A stretch of 20,446 nucleotides of DNA from Spirochaetaceae bacterium (lineage in GTDB: Bacteria > Spirochaetota > Spirochaetia > SZUA-6 > Fen-1364), in the NCBI GenBank assembly GCA_003170115.1, contig PMZS01000209.1, forward strand, positions 1 to 20,446, in the 5' to 3' direction. Below, piece by piece: positions 6,709-14,309 of this stretch. Under the pieces are notes generated by a model. The model did no database searches, was not told where the DNA came from, and worked only from the letters and a program-made list of their open reading frames with translations. Made by a program: the position numbers and the translations under genes. Each line of letters opens with the position of its first letter. The first letter of the stretch is position 1.

Positions 6709-8049
6709 ATGCCAAGACAGACCCGGGCACCGGGAACCCTGGACGCCAGCATTGACTCCCGGCGGGTGATGAGACTCGGCACGGAGTATCGGGCCACCGC
6801 CGGGCTTCCCCTGGTACTCGTGGACGCCGAGGGCCGGGAGGTATGGAGGCTCGGAAACTGCTCCGTGTGCGCGCGGCTTTCCCGCTCTTCCCGCAGTGAA
6901 TCCCTCTGCCGGGAGCACCGGCGCAGGGCCGTGGAAGAATCCTTCCGCTGGGGCGAGCCGTACATCTCCGTCTGCCCGTTCGGCCTCGTGACTTTCGCCG
7001 TCCCTCTCTCACGGAAGCAGAAGCTTTCCGCGGGGCTCCTCAGCGGATTCTGTATTTTTCCCCAGATGGAGCCGGACATGCGGGAGGAGGTTCTCGCCCG
7101 TGTCCGACGGCACAGGGTGAAACTGGACCTGGGGCCCCGCTCCCGCATTCCATTCCGGGTAGTGCCCTCCGAAAGCCTTCGCCGCAGCAGCCGGCTGCTC
7201 TTCGACCTGGCCGCGGCATACGGGATGAGTGACACGGACACGATCACGGAAAGCCGCGAGAAGAGCCTCCAGCAATTCACGATCGCCAACTACCTGGATG
7301 ACGTGCGGGCGGGAAAACAGGACCTGCTCACATCGCTTGCCAGCATGCAGAACGAGATCATTGACAAGGTCGTCCTGGGGGACCTCAGCGGCTCACGGGA
7401 GATCATCAACCGCTTTCTCGGCGTCATATTCCTGGAGTCCGGAATGAACTTCGACCTGTTGAAGGTGAGGCTCCTGGAGCTGATCGTGATCATCTCCCGC
7501 GCGGCCATCGGCAAGGGCATCAGCGCGGAGGGTCTTCTCGGTCCGCGCTACTCGTATCTCACCGACATCAACGCGGCCACGGGTTTCGACGACTTGTTCT
7601 GGAAGGTCACCAAGGCGCTGGAGAACTTCACCCGGGCGGTATCGGAGGAGCGCGGCCGCACCGCGCTTGCCCACATGACGCGAATGAAGGATTTCCTGTC
7701 CAGGAATTTCGCCTCCCGGGTGTCGGCCCGGGACGTCGCCGCCGCGGCCGGGCTCAGCGTGAGCAGGGCCCTGCACCTCTTCAAGAAGGAGAGCGGCGTG
7801 TCGCTGTCCTCCTCCGTCGCGCGCCATCGAATCGATTATGCCATATACCTGATGAAGAACACCGATCGCAGCATGGCGGACATTGCCTCGGAATGCGGGT
7901 TTTTCGACCAGAGCCATTTCACGAAAACCTTCCGCGCGCTGGAAGGCATGCCTCCCCTGCGCTACCGCAGGAGGGCCAACGGCGATCCTCCTGCCGGGGG
8001 CTACTCCCGGATTGCCTCCTCAATGCCTTCCAGCAGGGAAGACACGTAG
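6709..8049 (+). CDS. PocR-domain AraC-family transcriptional regulator
   Basis: The 446-residue protein has an N-terminal PocR-like sensory domain (about 12-175) with the Cys cluster Cys51, Cys54, Cys67 and Cys89. A middle helical region (about 180-315) has no clear match. The C-terminal AraC double helix-turn-helix (about 322-421) includes a second motif near ADIASECGFFDQSHFTKTFRA. PocR domains commonly control cobamide, propanediol and methyltransferase genes, and this gene is divergent from the corrinoid protein gene, so it probably senses a methyl donor or related ligand and controls that operon. No Shine-Dalgarno sequence precedes the ATG at 6709; a leaderless message is likely. Its last 49 bp overlap the convergent gene ending at 8001. 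Confidence 0.88.
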   Translation: MPRQTRAPGTLDASIDSRRVMRLGTEYRATAGLPLVLVDAEGREVWRLGNCSVCARLSRSSRSESLCREHRRRAVEESFRWGEPYISVCPFGLVTFAVPLSRKQKLSAGLLSGFCIFPQMEPDMREEVLARVRRHRVKLDLGPRSRIPFRVVPSESLRRSSRLLFDLAAAYGMSDTDTITESREKSLQQFTIANYLDDVRAGKQDLLTSLASMQNEIIDKVVLGDLSGSREIINRFLGVIFLESGMNFDLLKVRLLELIVIISRAAIGKGISAEGLLGPRYSYLTDINAATGFDDLFWKVTKALENFTRAVSEERGRTALAHMTRMKDFLSRNFASRVSARDVAAAAGLSVSRALHLFKKESGVSLSSSVARHRIDYAIYLMKNTDRSMADIASECGFFDQSHFTKTFRALEGMPPLRYRRRANGDPPAGGYSRIASSMPSSREDT

Positions 8050-10163
8050 CCGCGGAAGTCGGGGATCTGCGCGCGCGGAATCCGAAACCCGATGGCCCCC
8101 TCGTGGCCGCCGCCATTCGCAATTGAGAACCGGGTGAGAAGGCCTCGCAGGTCGTACTTCTTCCATCCTCCCGCCCGTCGCAGGCGGAACTGCACGAGAT
8201 CGCTGCGTGAGGGGTTGTCGTAGTACGCGACCAGCCCGAGCTTGCCGCTTTCCTCCGCGAGCGTGTCGGCGATCACGCGTGCCGTGGAGACGATCGTGTC
8301 ATCGTCGCAGCCCGCGTACAGCGGCTCCATCTCCTCCGTGGACAGCGCCACCAGAGAGATGGAACCCGAGAGCTTCTTCCTTTCCAGCATGTAGCCGAAG
8401 CAGCCCTGCTCGTGGGAGGAGAGCTTCTGCAGCTCGCTGAACACCTCGTCCATCGTGAAGAAATTGGTCCGCTTGGTCGTGCGCCGGGAGAGCATCTCGT
8501 TGAACATCGCCGAAAAGATCTGGTAGTACTTCTTCTCTCTCCGCGACTTCAGGTACTGCCCCATGTTTGAGTCCCCGATGATGCCGGTGAGGATGGCCAG
8601 CACGAGGTTGCGGGGGAAAAGCTCCGTGACCTGGTGGCGTTCCAGCAGGTCCTTGCGCACCTCCAGCTTCATGAGGATGTGTCCGATCAGCTCGCTTGCC
8701 GACGAGGCCTCGGTGACGAAACGGTACCCCTCGTCCCCGAAGTACGCGCTGTCGGCGGCGAGGTGGTGGTCGATCTCGATTCTCAGCACGTTCGGGCTCT
8801 TCAGGATCTCCCTCACGGCCGGGCTCGTCTCCATCATGGAGGGCTTGGGGGTGTCGCAGAGCACCACGGTGTCGATGTCGGCGGGCGGGACCTGGTCGAC
8901 GCTCACGATGGGGATCGAGTTATAGCGGCAGATATCCAGGAGGTAGGTGAAGTGCTCGTGCACCTGGGAGCCGATGTACAGGGCCGCGTCCCTGTAGAAC
9001 ATGTGCAGGATCAGGGCAAAGGAGATCATGGACGCGATGCAGTCGTCGTCGGGGTTCTGATGCCCGAGGATGAGGAAGCGGCGGCGGTTGACGATGGCGT
9101 CAATGATGCGTTCGATGATCCGGTTTTTTTCCCGGATGCTTCGGATGGCTTCCTTGCGGACCGGATTCTCAGGCTCCTGCCGGGCAGGCATGGCGGCGCA
9201 CACGACGCGGTTCCTCCCCTCTTCCTTGGCCCGGTAGAGCGCCGCGTCGGCGGCAGCGCGCAGGCCCGACAAATCGGCGGCGTGCAGAGGGAATCCCGCC
9301 ACGCCCATGCTCGTCGTCACCGAGGTGACGGGACCCTTCATGCCCTTGAGCAGGGGGAGACGGGCCACCTCGGCGCACAATGCGTTCATCATGCGCGTGC
9401 CCTGCACCGGGTCGGTGTTCGGCAGGAGGATCACGAACTCGTCCCCCCCGTAGCGGGCGATCACGTCCGTCTCACGGAGCAGCGAGCGGAAAACCCGCGC
9501 GCTGGACTTGATGGATTCATCGCCCACCGCGTTTCCGTAGTGCTCGTTGATATCCCGGAAACGGTCAAGGTCCACCATGACAAGGCACAGGGGCTGGCCT
9601 TTTTCCCTTGCCTCGGCGAAGTAGGTTCCCTGGGAATCTTCCAGGAACCGCCTGTTGTAGACGCCGGTGAGCTCGTCGGTGACCGCGCGTCGGCGCGCGC
9701 TTTCCCCCCACAGCACCATTTCAGAGACGAACTCGCTGGTTCCCCGCAGCCGCTGCGTCGTGATGTTCAACATCCGGTACATGAGCTTCAGGGCGATGCC
9801 GGGTTGCTGGGCAATGACGTCGGTGAAGGCGCTGCGCGAAAGAGAGTAGAGGGTGCTCCTGGACAGGGCATGGCAGCTTGCGGAGCGCGGCGCTTCGTCG
9901 AAGATCGACATCTCACCGAAGAAGTCCCCCGGGGAAAACCGGGCGATCTCGTGCGTCCCGCCGTCCGGCAGCCGGATGCTCACCGCTGCCGACCCATCGG
10001 CGAGGATGTACAGGTCGTTTCCCTGGTCGCCCTCCTGGAAGAGCACCTGCCCTTCGGCGAGCTCGACGGCCGTCAGATGCTCCGTCACGCGCTCGATCTC
10101 TTCCGGGGCCAGGAGGGAGAAGACCCCCACCGTGGACAGGAAGGAAGAGGCGGGGCGCTTCAT
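8001..10163 (-). CDS. cNMP-binding/GGDEF/DHH-DHHA1 multidomain signalling protein
   Basis: The 720-residue protein has three parts. A cyclic-nucleotide-binding domain (about 12-130) has a phosphate-binding cassette with Glu84 and Arg93. A GGDEF domain (about 160-322) has metal-site Asp198, an intact GGDEF (239-243), and an RxxD inhibitory site (Arg230-Asp233) at the canonical distance of five residues. A DHH/DHHA1 phosphoesterase (about 360-715) has catalytic Asp372-374, Asp437, DHH at 465-467, Asp531, and GGGHEGAIGF at 684-693. The GGDEF part should make c-di-GMP; the DHH part should hydrolyse c-di-AMP or short linear nucleotides (pApA, pGpG, pAp). GdpP has a DHH after a degenerate GGDEF, but also membrane and PAS parts absent here. 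The ATG at 10163 forms an ATGA overlap with the upstream gene's stop. No transmembrane segment is seen. Confidence 0.9.
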   Translation of the reverse strand: MKRPASSFLSTVGVFSLLAPEEIERVTEHLTAVELAEGQVLFQEGDQGNDLYILADGSAAVSIRLPDGGTHEIARFSPGDFFGEMSIFDEAPRSASCHALSRSTLYSLSRSAFTDVIAQQPGIALKLMYRMLNITTQRLRGTSEFVSEMVLWGESARRRAVTDELTGVYNRRFLEDSQGTYFAEAREKGQPLCLVMVDLDRFRDINEHYGNAVGDESIKSSARVFRSLLRETDVIARYGGDEFVILLPNTDPVQGTRMMNALCAEVARLPLLKGMKGPVTSVTTSMGVAGFPLHAADLSGLRAAADAALYRAKEEGRNRVVCAAMPARQEPENPVRKEAIRSIREKNRIIERIIDAIVNRRRFLILGHQNPDDDCIASMISFALILHMFYRDAALYIGSQVHEHFTYLLDICRYNSIPIVSVDQVPPADIDTVVLCDTPKPSMMETSPAVREILKSPNVLRIEIDHHLAADSAYFGDEGYRFVTEASSASELIGHILMKLEVRKDLLERHQVTELFPRNLVLAILTGIIGDSNMGQYLKSRREKKYYQIFSAMFNEMLSRRTTKRTNFFTMDEVFSELQKLSSHEQGCFGYMLERKKLSGSISLVALSTEEMEPLYAGCDDDTIVSTARVIADTLAEESGKLGLVAYYDNPSRSDLVQFRLRRAGGWKKYDLRGLLTRFSIANGGGHEGAIGFRIPRAQIPDFRGYVSSLLEGIEEAIRE

Positions 10164-11149
10164 GCGCCGTCCTCCACGAGGATCCTGTCCCCGCCCGCGT
10201 TGCGGGCCTCCCACATCCTTTCGAAGGCGCGGGTCACCAGCGCCCTGGCGTCGGCGGCCGGTGCGGGATGGGTGGACACGCCCACGCTGCCGGTGAGCGA
10301 GATCGAGTCCGAGCCCGTCACCTGCTTCACGTCGATGGCACGCATTGCCGCCCTCAGGGCATCGGCCGCGGCGGTTGCCTCGCGGCCGGATCGACCCGGC
10401 AGGACGATGCAGTACTCGTCTCCCCGGTAGCGGGCGCCGATGTCACCCTCGGCCAGGCGCGACTTCACCGCCTCGGCAAGAAGCATGAGGGTCTTGTCCC
10501 CCGCCTCGTGGCCGAAGGTGTCGTTGATGGACTTGAAGTTATCTGGCTTCATCACGAGCAGGCTCGTGCGCGGCTGCGCCGCAACGATGCGCGGCAGCTC
10601 CTCTTCCAGGAATGCCCGGTTGAAGAGACCCGTGAGCCTGTCCCTGTGAAGCTGGCGCTTGAGGTCCTCTATCCATGGCGTCTTCTCGGAGATGAGACGG
10701 TCGATGGCGCGGATGCGCCGCGCTATCTCGCCGAGGAGCTTCCTCAATACTCGCGCGAAAGTGTCGGGATGCTTCTCCAATAGTCGGGCGAACTCGATGC
10801 CGTCGGGGAAGACGAGGAGCGTGGCCGCGCCGTCCGCCACGGCGGAGGCGCTCCGGGGCACCGTGTCCAGGAGGTCCATCTCGCCAAAGACCTCTCCATC
10901 GACAAAACGGGCGATTTCCTGCTCCGCCTCGTCCTCGCCCCGGCGGCGGATGGAGACGCTGCCCTCTTTCACGAGGTAGAGCTCCTCGCGGTGAGTGCCC
11001 TGCGGGAAGATGACCTGGCCCGGCTCGAACTTCCGGTAGCCGCTGTAGCGCGCGATCAAGGCAAGCTCGTCCGGACTGAGCTGGGAGAAAAGCGATGCCC
11101 GCTTGAGAAGCCCGGTCTTACCTGCGCTGCCGGAAACGTTTTTCCTCAT
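10160..11149 (-). CDS. cNMP-binding protein with degenerate GGDEF domain
   Basis: The 329-residue protein has a cyclic-nucleotide-binding domain (about 15-135; cassette with Glu90 and Arg99) and a GGDEF-fold domain (about 165-325). The active site has decayed: the signature reads RGDEY (242-246), the metal-binding Asp expected before PDNFK is Lys201, and the inhibitory-site Arg is Ala233. It is probably not a cyclase and may serve as a binding or regulatory partner. Its stop overlaps the ATG of the cNMP-GGDEF-DHH gene by 4 nt (ATGA), so the two are coupled and share their N-terminal architecture, which suggests duplication or hetero-oligomers. The ATG at 11149 is inferred from where the domain similarity begins; no clear ribosome-binding site is seen. 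Confidence 0.85.
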   Translation of the reverse strand: MRKNVSGSAGKTGLLKRASLFSQLSPDELALIARYSGYRKFEPGQVIFPQGTHREELYLVKEGSVSIRRRGEDEAEQEIARFVDGEVFGEMDLLDTVPRSASAVADGAATLLVFPDGIEFARLLEKHPDTFARVLRKLLGEIARRIRAIDRLISEKTPWIEDLKRQLHRDRLTGLFNRAFLEEELPRIVAAQPRTSLLVMKPDNFKSINDTFGHEAGDKTLMLLAEAVKSRLAEGDIGARYRGDEYCIVLPGRSGREATAAADALRAAMRAIDVKQVTGSDSISLTGSVGVSTHPAPAADARALVTRAFERMWEARNAGGDRILVEDGA

Positions 11150-11186
11150 GACTGCTCTACAAGGTAACGCGAACAGGCATGCCGCT

Positions 11187-11786
11187 TCAAGCGGACCGGC
11201 CCTTCTCGATGTTGCACCCGATGAGCAGAGTGGCCAGGTCATTCGTCGGGGGGAACCCGAAGGAGTCTCTCAGGAGCGCGTCCGTGGCCAGGGAAGGGCT
11301 GATGGAGACGATGTCCCGGATTCCCAGCAGCGCCGCTTCCCTCTCCAGCTCCGGAAAGGGGATCGGAGGCAGGACGAAGACGCAGGGCATCGCGGCGCTG
11401 CGCCGCCGGTCGGGGAAGATAACGAAAGAGCCTTCCAGGGGAATGGTTGCCTCGGAGTACGGTCCCGTTCCATCCGGTACCTCTTCCCCGATCACGGCAT
11501 AGCGGCGGCCTGCCACGACGAGAATGTTCTCGCCGGCCTCCGGCGCGTCCTCCTCCACCAGGTACACCGTGGGCACCCTCGGAGGCCGGAAAGTCGAGTC
11601 CTTCAGCAATGCGTAGCACCTGTGTCTGTCTTCGAGCAGGCGTACGCCAAGATTACGGACCGGAATTGCCGAGGCCTGCTCATGGCGCGCTTCCAGTTCC
11701 ACCGCGCGGCGGCGCTGCTCGTCCGAGAGCTGCACGGCCCGGTGCACGCCGGGGATCGACAGAAGGATTTCGAGTATCCGTTGCAC
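11187..11786 (-). CDS. Hypothetical protein in the cNMP/GGDEF operon
   Basis: I do not recognise this 199-residue protein. It has no signal peptide and no clear membrane segment. It contains a helical, charged N-terminus (about 1-50) and an alpha/beta-looking remainder with hydrophobic strands such as ENILVVAGRRYAVIG and VFVLPPIPFPE. The GTG at 11786 is chosen because it follows the transporter stop by 11 nt and has AGGA 9 nt upstream; the longer open frame would run into the transporter gene. The gene lies between the EamA transporter and two cyclic-nucleotide signalling genes on the same strand, so it is likely co-transcribed with them. No function is proposed. Confidence 0.7.
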   Translation of the reverse strand: MQRILEILLSIPGVHRAVQLSDEQRRRAVELEARHEQASAIPVRNLGVRLLEDRHRCYALLKDSTFRPPRVPTVYLVEEDAPEAGENILVVAGRRYAVIGEEVPDGTGPYSEATIPLEGSFVIFPDRRRSAAMPCVFVLPPIPFPELEREAALLGIRDIVSISPSLATDALLRDSFGFPPTNDLATLLIGCNIEKGRSA

Positions 11787-11797
11787 GGGCCGGGATC

Positions 11798-12715
11798 CTA
11801 TTGGCGGCGCGGGCTTGCGGCCAGCGTCACCACGATCGCCGGAGCCTGGGATACAATCATGCCGCCGAACATGAGCGCGCACCCCAGGGCGCCCCGGGCA
11901 CCCAGCCTCTCACCGAGAAGGAGACTTCCGCCGATCGCCGCGAAAACGCTCTCCAGGGAGAGGAGGATCGCGGCATGCGCGGGAGGCGCGCTGCGCTGCG
12001 CCACCACCTGCAGGGTGTAGGCAATCCCTACGGAGAGAAGCCCGCCATAAAGGATGGGCCCGGCCGCGGCAAGGATGGCCGGCATGCTCGCGTGCTCGGT
12101 GAGCAGCGCGCCGCCCGCGCTCACAGCGGAGCACACTGCGAACTGCACGCAGGCCAGGCGCACGGGGTCCGTGCGCGGAGAAAGCCACCCGACCACCTGC
12201 ACGTGCGCCGCCCAGAAGAAGGAGCCGGCGAGCACGAAGAGATCTCCCCGTTCCACCGTGAAGGCGGAGGTCACGCTGAGGAAAAACAGGCCCACGACGC
12301 ACAATACCGCTCCCGCCCACGCGCTCCAGCCCGTCCGCTGCCCCCACAACAGGCCGGAGAGCGGAACGAGCACCACGTACAGGCCGGTGATGAAGCCCGC
12401 CTTGCCGGCGGTGGTGTACACGAGCCCTATCTGCTGGAGAGAAGCTCCGAACACGAGGACTGACCCGGCGATCAATCCGGCGGGCAGGGCGCCGACCGAA
12501 GGGCGGATTCTGGCGCTGGTACTCGCCGACCACGGGCCCCGTATCCGCGCGAACGGCAGGAGGAAGAGCGCGCCCAGGGCGAAGCGCACCGCGTTGTAGG
12601 TGAATGGCCCGACATGATCCATGCCCATTCTCTGGGCGACGAAAGCCATGCCCCAGATCACCGCCGTCAGCAGGAGAAGGGAGTCGTTGGCAAGCACGGT
12701 GCCGGCGCGGCGCAT
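11798..12715 (-). CDS. DMT superfamily (EamA) transporter
   Basis: The 305-residue membrane protein has about ten hydrophobic helices in two repeated halves, as in EamA/RhaT-type drug/metabolite transporters. The first half opens with LLLLTAVIWGMAFVAQRMG, the usual WG...F pattern, and the second half has FFWAAHVQVVGW. Substrates in this family range from amino acids to nucleotides and sugars, so none is assigned. The ATG at 12715 matches the family's N-terminus; the open frame continues far upstream only because GC-rich sequence across the aldolase and aat genes lacks stops. It appears to head the minus-strand operon that continues into the signalling genes. Confidence 0.88.
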   Translation of the reverse strand: MRRAGTVLANDSLLLLTAVIWGMAFVAQRMGMDHVGPFTYNAVRFALGALFLLPFARIRGPWSASTSARIRPSVGALPAGLIAGSVLVFGASLQQIGLVYTTAGKAGFITGLYVVLVPLSGLLWGQRTGWSAWAGAVLCVVGLFFLSVTSAFTVERGDLFVLAGSFFWAAHVQVVGWLSPRTDPVRLACVQFAVCSAVSAGGALLTEHASMPAILAAAGPILYGGLLSVGIAYTLQVVAQRSAPPAHAAILLSLESVFAAIGGSLLLGERLGARGALGCALMFGGMIVSQAPAIVVTLAASPRRQ

Positions 12716-12722
12716 GGGCGAC

Positions 12723-12751
12723 ACCGTAGCAGGCGAGGGACGCAGAAACAA
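12723..12751 (-). promoter_or_regulatory. Candidate promoter of the transporter/signalling operon
   Basis: On the minus strand TTGTTT (12751-12746) and TACGGT (12728-12723) are 17 bp apart. Only 7 nt separate the -10 from the ATG at 12715, so transcription would begin at or very near the start codon, and no Shine-Dalgarno sequence is present. The hexamers are weak (three of six each); the spacing and position carry the call. Confidence 0.35.
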
Positions 12752-12790
12752 GTGCGGCGCGCGGCCCAGCAGAAGCCCGGCGGGGACGGC

Positions 12791-12819
12791 TTGTTCATCC
12801 GCGGCCTTCTCATTATCAT
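12791..12819 (+). promoter_or_regulatory. Candidate promoter of the class I aldolase-aat operon
   Basis: TTGTTC (12791-12796), a 17-bp spacer and TATCAT (12814-12819, five of six to consensus) lie just before the ATG at 12830. The leader would be only a few nucleotides long. The -10 covers another in-frame ATG at 12818, which argues that 12830 is the true start. Confidence 0.5.
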
Positions 12820-12829
12820 GGGGATACCT

Positions 12830-13633
12830 ATGAACATTGGAAAGCTCATTCGTCTCAACAGGATATTCGCGCACCACTCCGGGCGCCTCTGCTCGGTGGC
12901 CGTCGATCACTTCATGATCTACGAGGACGGTTTTCCCGAGGGGCTGCGGGACGTGCCGGCCACGCTGAAGGCGGTGGTGAAAGGGCGACCCGACGCGGTG
13001 ACCATGCAGATCGGCATGGCGAAAAACGCGTGGACGCCTTATGCGGGCCATATTCCGCTCATCATCCAGGGATCGATGCTGAGGTTCGACGATTCCGCCC
13101 GTGCGCAGGGTGCGACACCCGAGGATGCGGTCAGGCTCGGCGCGGACGCCTTCGCGATCGCCTGCTTCGTACGGGGAGCGACGGAGTGGGAGTACATGCA
13201 GGCCGTGGCCAAGGCCGTGCGCCAGGCAGAGCGGTTCGACATGCCGGTGATATGCCACATCTATCCCCGCACGTATAAAGCCGGCAAGGTCCAGGTTTCC
13301 TTCGCTCCCGAGGATATTGCCTGGGCAGCGAGGTGCGCCTCCGAGCTCGGGGTGGACGTGATCAAGGTTCCCTACTGTGGCGACGTGCAGGCGTACGCTC
13401 AGATCGTGGAGGCCGCTCCCGTGCGCGTGGTCGCCGCCGGCGGACCAAAGGCGCCGGACCTGCTCGGCTCGCTCTCCATGATGGCGGATGTCGTAAAGAG
13501 CGGCGCCGCGGGCGCGACCATCGGCCGAAATATCTGGGGGTTTGAGAACGTGGCGGCTAATATCAGGGCCTTCAAGGCAGTAATCCACGACGGCCTGAAC
13601 GCCGAGGATGCCCTCCGAAAAGCCGGGCTCTAG
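12830..13633 (+). CDS. Class I aldolase of the DeoC/FbaB/LsrF family
   Basis: The 267-residue TIM-barrel protein matches the family that holds archaeal-type class I fructose-bisphosphate aldolase, LsrF and ADH synthase. The Schiff-base lysine is probably Lys179 (DVIKVPYCGD), with Tyr145 in HIYPR as a likely catalytic partner. Phosphate-binding segments are VVAAGGPKAP (200-209) and GAAGATIGRNIWGF (225-238). The N-terminal VAVDHFMIYEDG replaces the usual VAVDHG loop, so the exact substrate is open. ATG 12830 has GGGGA 5 nt upstream. The 3' end overlaps aat by 26 nt. Fructose-1,6-bisphosphate or a related sugar phosphate is the most likely substrate, but this is inference. Confidence 0.8.
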   Translation: MNIGKLIRLNRIFAHHSGRLCSVAVDHFMIYEDGFPEGLRDVPATLKAVVKGRPDAVTMQIGMAKNAWTPYAGHIPLIIQGSMLRFDDSARAQGATPEDAVRLGADAFAIACFVRGATEWEYMQAVAKAVRQAERFDMPVICHIYPRTYKAGKVQVSFAPEDIAWAARCASELGVDVIKVPYCGDVQAYAQIVEAAPVRVVAAGGPKAPDLLGSLSMMADVVKSGAAGATIGRNIWGFENVAANIRAFKAVIHDGLNAEDALRKAGL

Positions 13634-14309
13634 CGAGCTGACCACGCGGTTCAGGTTCCCCCACCCGAACACGGCCGACGAGGACGGGTTCGTTGCCGTG
13701 GGCGGCGACCTGAAGCCGGGCACGCTTCTCCTCGCGTACGGCAACGGGATATTCCCCTGGACTACTCGTCCCCTCACCTGGTGGTCTCCCGATCCCCGCA
13801 CCATCATCCCTCTCGGCGGGCTGCATGTCTCGCGCAGCCTGAGAAAAGTGCTGCGCACCGGCGGGTTTTCCACCAGCTTCGACCGCTCATTCCGCGTCGT
13901 CATGGAGGGATGCGCAACTCCCCGCCGCGGCCGGGAGGAGACGTGGGTCAGCCCGGCATTCATCACGGCATATACCCGGCTTCACGTCCTCGGGTACGCG
14001 CACTCGGTCGAGGTGTGGCAGGGAGAGATCCTTGCCGGGGGACTCTACGGGGTTTCGATCGGTGGATTCTTCTCGGGTGAGTCGATGTTCTCCGATGAAG
14101 AGAACGCCTCGAAGGTCGCGCTCGTGGCCATGGAGGAGAAGCTGAGATCCGCCGGCTTCGAGCTGTTCGACGTGCAGTTCCTGACCCCTCACCTGCGCTC
14201 GATGGGCGCGGTCGAGATCCCGCGCGCCGAATACCTGTTGAAGCTCCACGAGGCGGTGAAGGTGCACGCGGACTTCGCCGAAGCCCCAAAGGTCACGGGA
14301 GGACGGTGA
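13608..14309 (+). CDS. aat: Leucyl/phenylalanyl-tRNA--protein transferase
   Basis: The 233-residue enzyme (E. coli Aat is 234) attaches Leu or Phe from tRNA to proteins whose first residue is Lys or Arg, marking them for ClpS. Family motifs are nearly complete: LLLAYGNGIFPW (40-51), WWSPDPR (58-64), TWVSPAFITAY (112-122), GGLYGVSIGGFFSGESMF (144-161), and FDVQFLTPHLRSMGA (187-201). Glu158, Asp188 and Gln190 correspond to the catalytic Glu156, Asp186 and Gln188 of E. coli. The start lies inside the aldolase gene, so it is translated as its downstream partner. The gene converges on clpA and their 3' ends overlap by 17 bp. The domain is GNAT-like and cytoplasmic. Confidence 0.96.
   Translation: MPSEKPGSSELTTRFRFPHPNTADEDGFVAVGGDLKPGTLLLAYGNGIFPWTTRPLTWWSPDPRTIIPLGGLHVSRSLRKVLRTGGFSTSFDRSFRVVMEGCATPRRGREETWVSPAFITAYTRLHVLGYAHSVEVWQGEILAGGLYGVSIGGFFSGESMFSDEENASKVALVAMEEKLRSAGFELFDVQFLTPHLRSMGAVEIPRAEYLLKLHEAVKVHADFAEAPKVTGGR

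Noticed and set aside
8634..10430. A 598-residue open frame on the plus strand across the cNMP-GGDEF-DHH gene
   Set aside because: It is antisense to a gene with complete catalytic motifs, shows no recognisable domain, and is open only because of the high third-position GC of the true gene.
12716..13966. Long N-terminal extension of the EamA transporter frame on the minus strand
   Set aside because: It runs antisense through the class I aldolase and aat; transporter similarity begins at the ATG at 12715.
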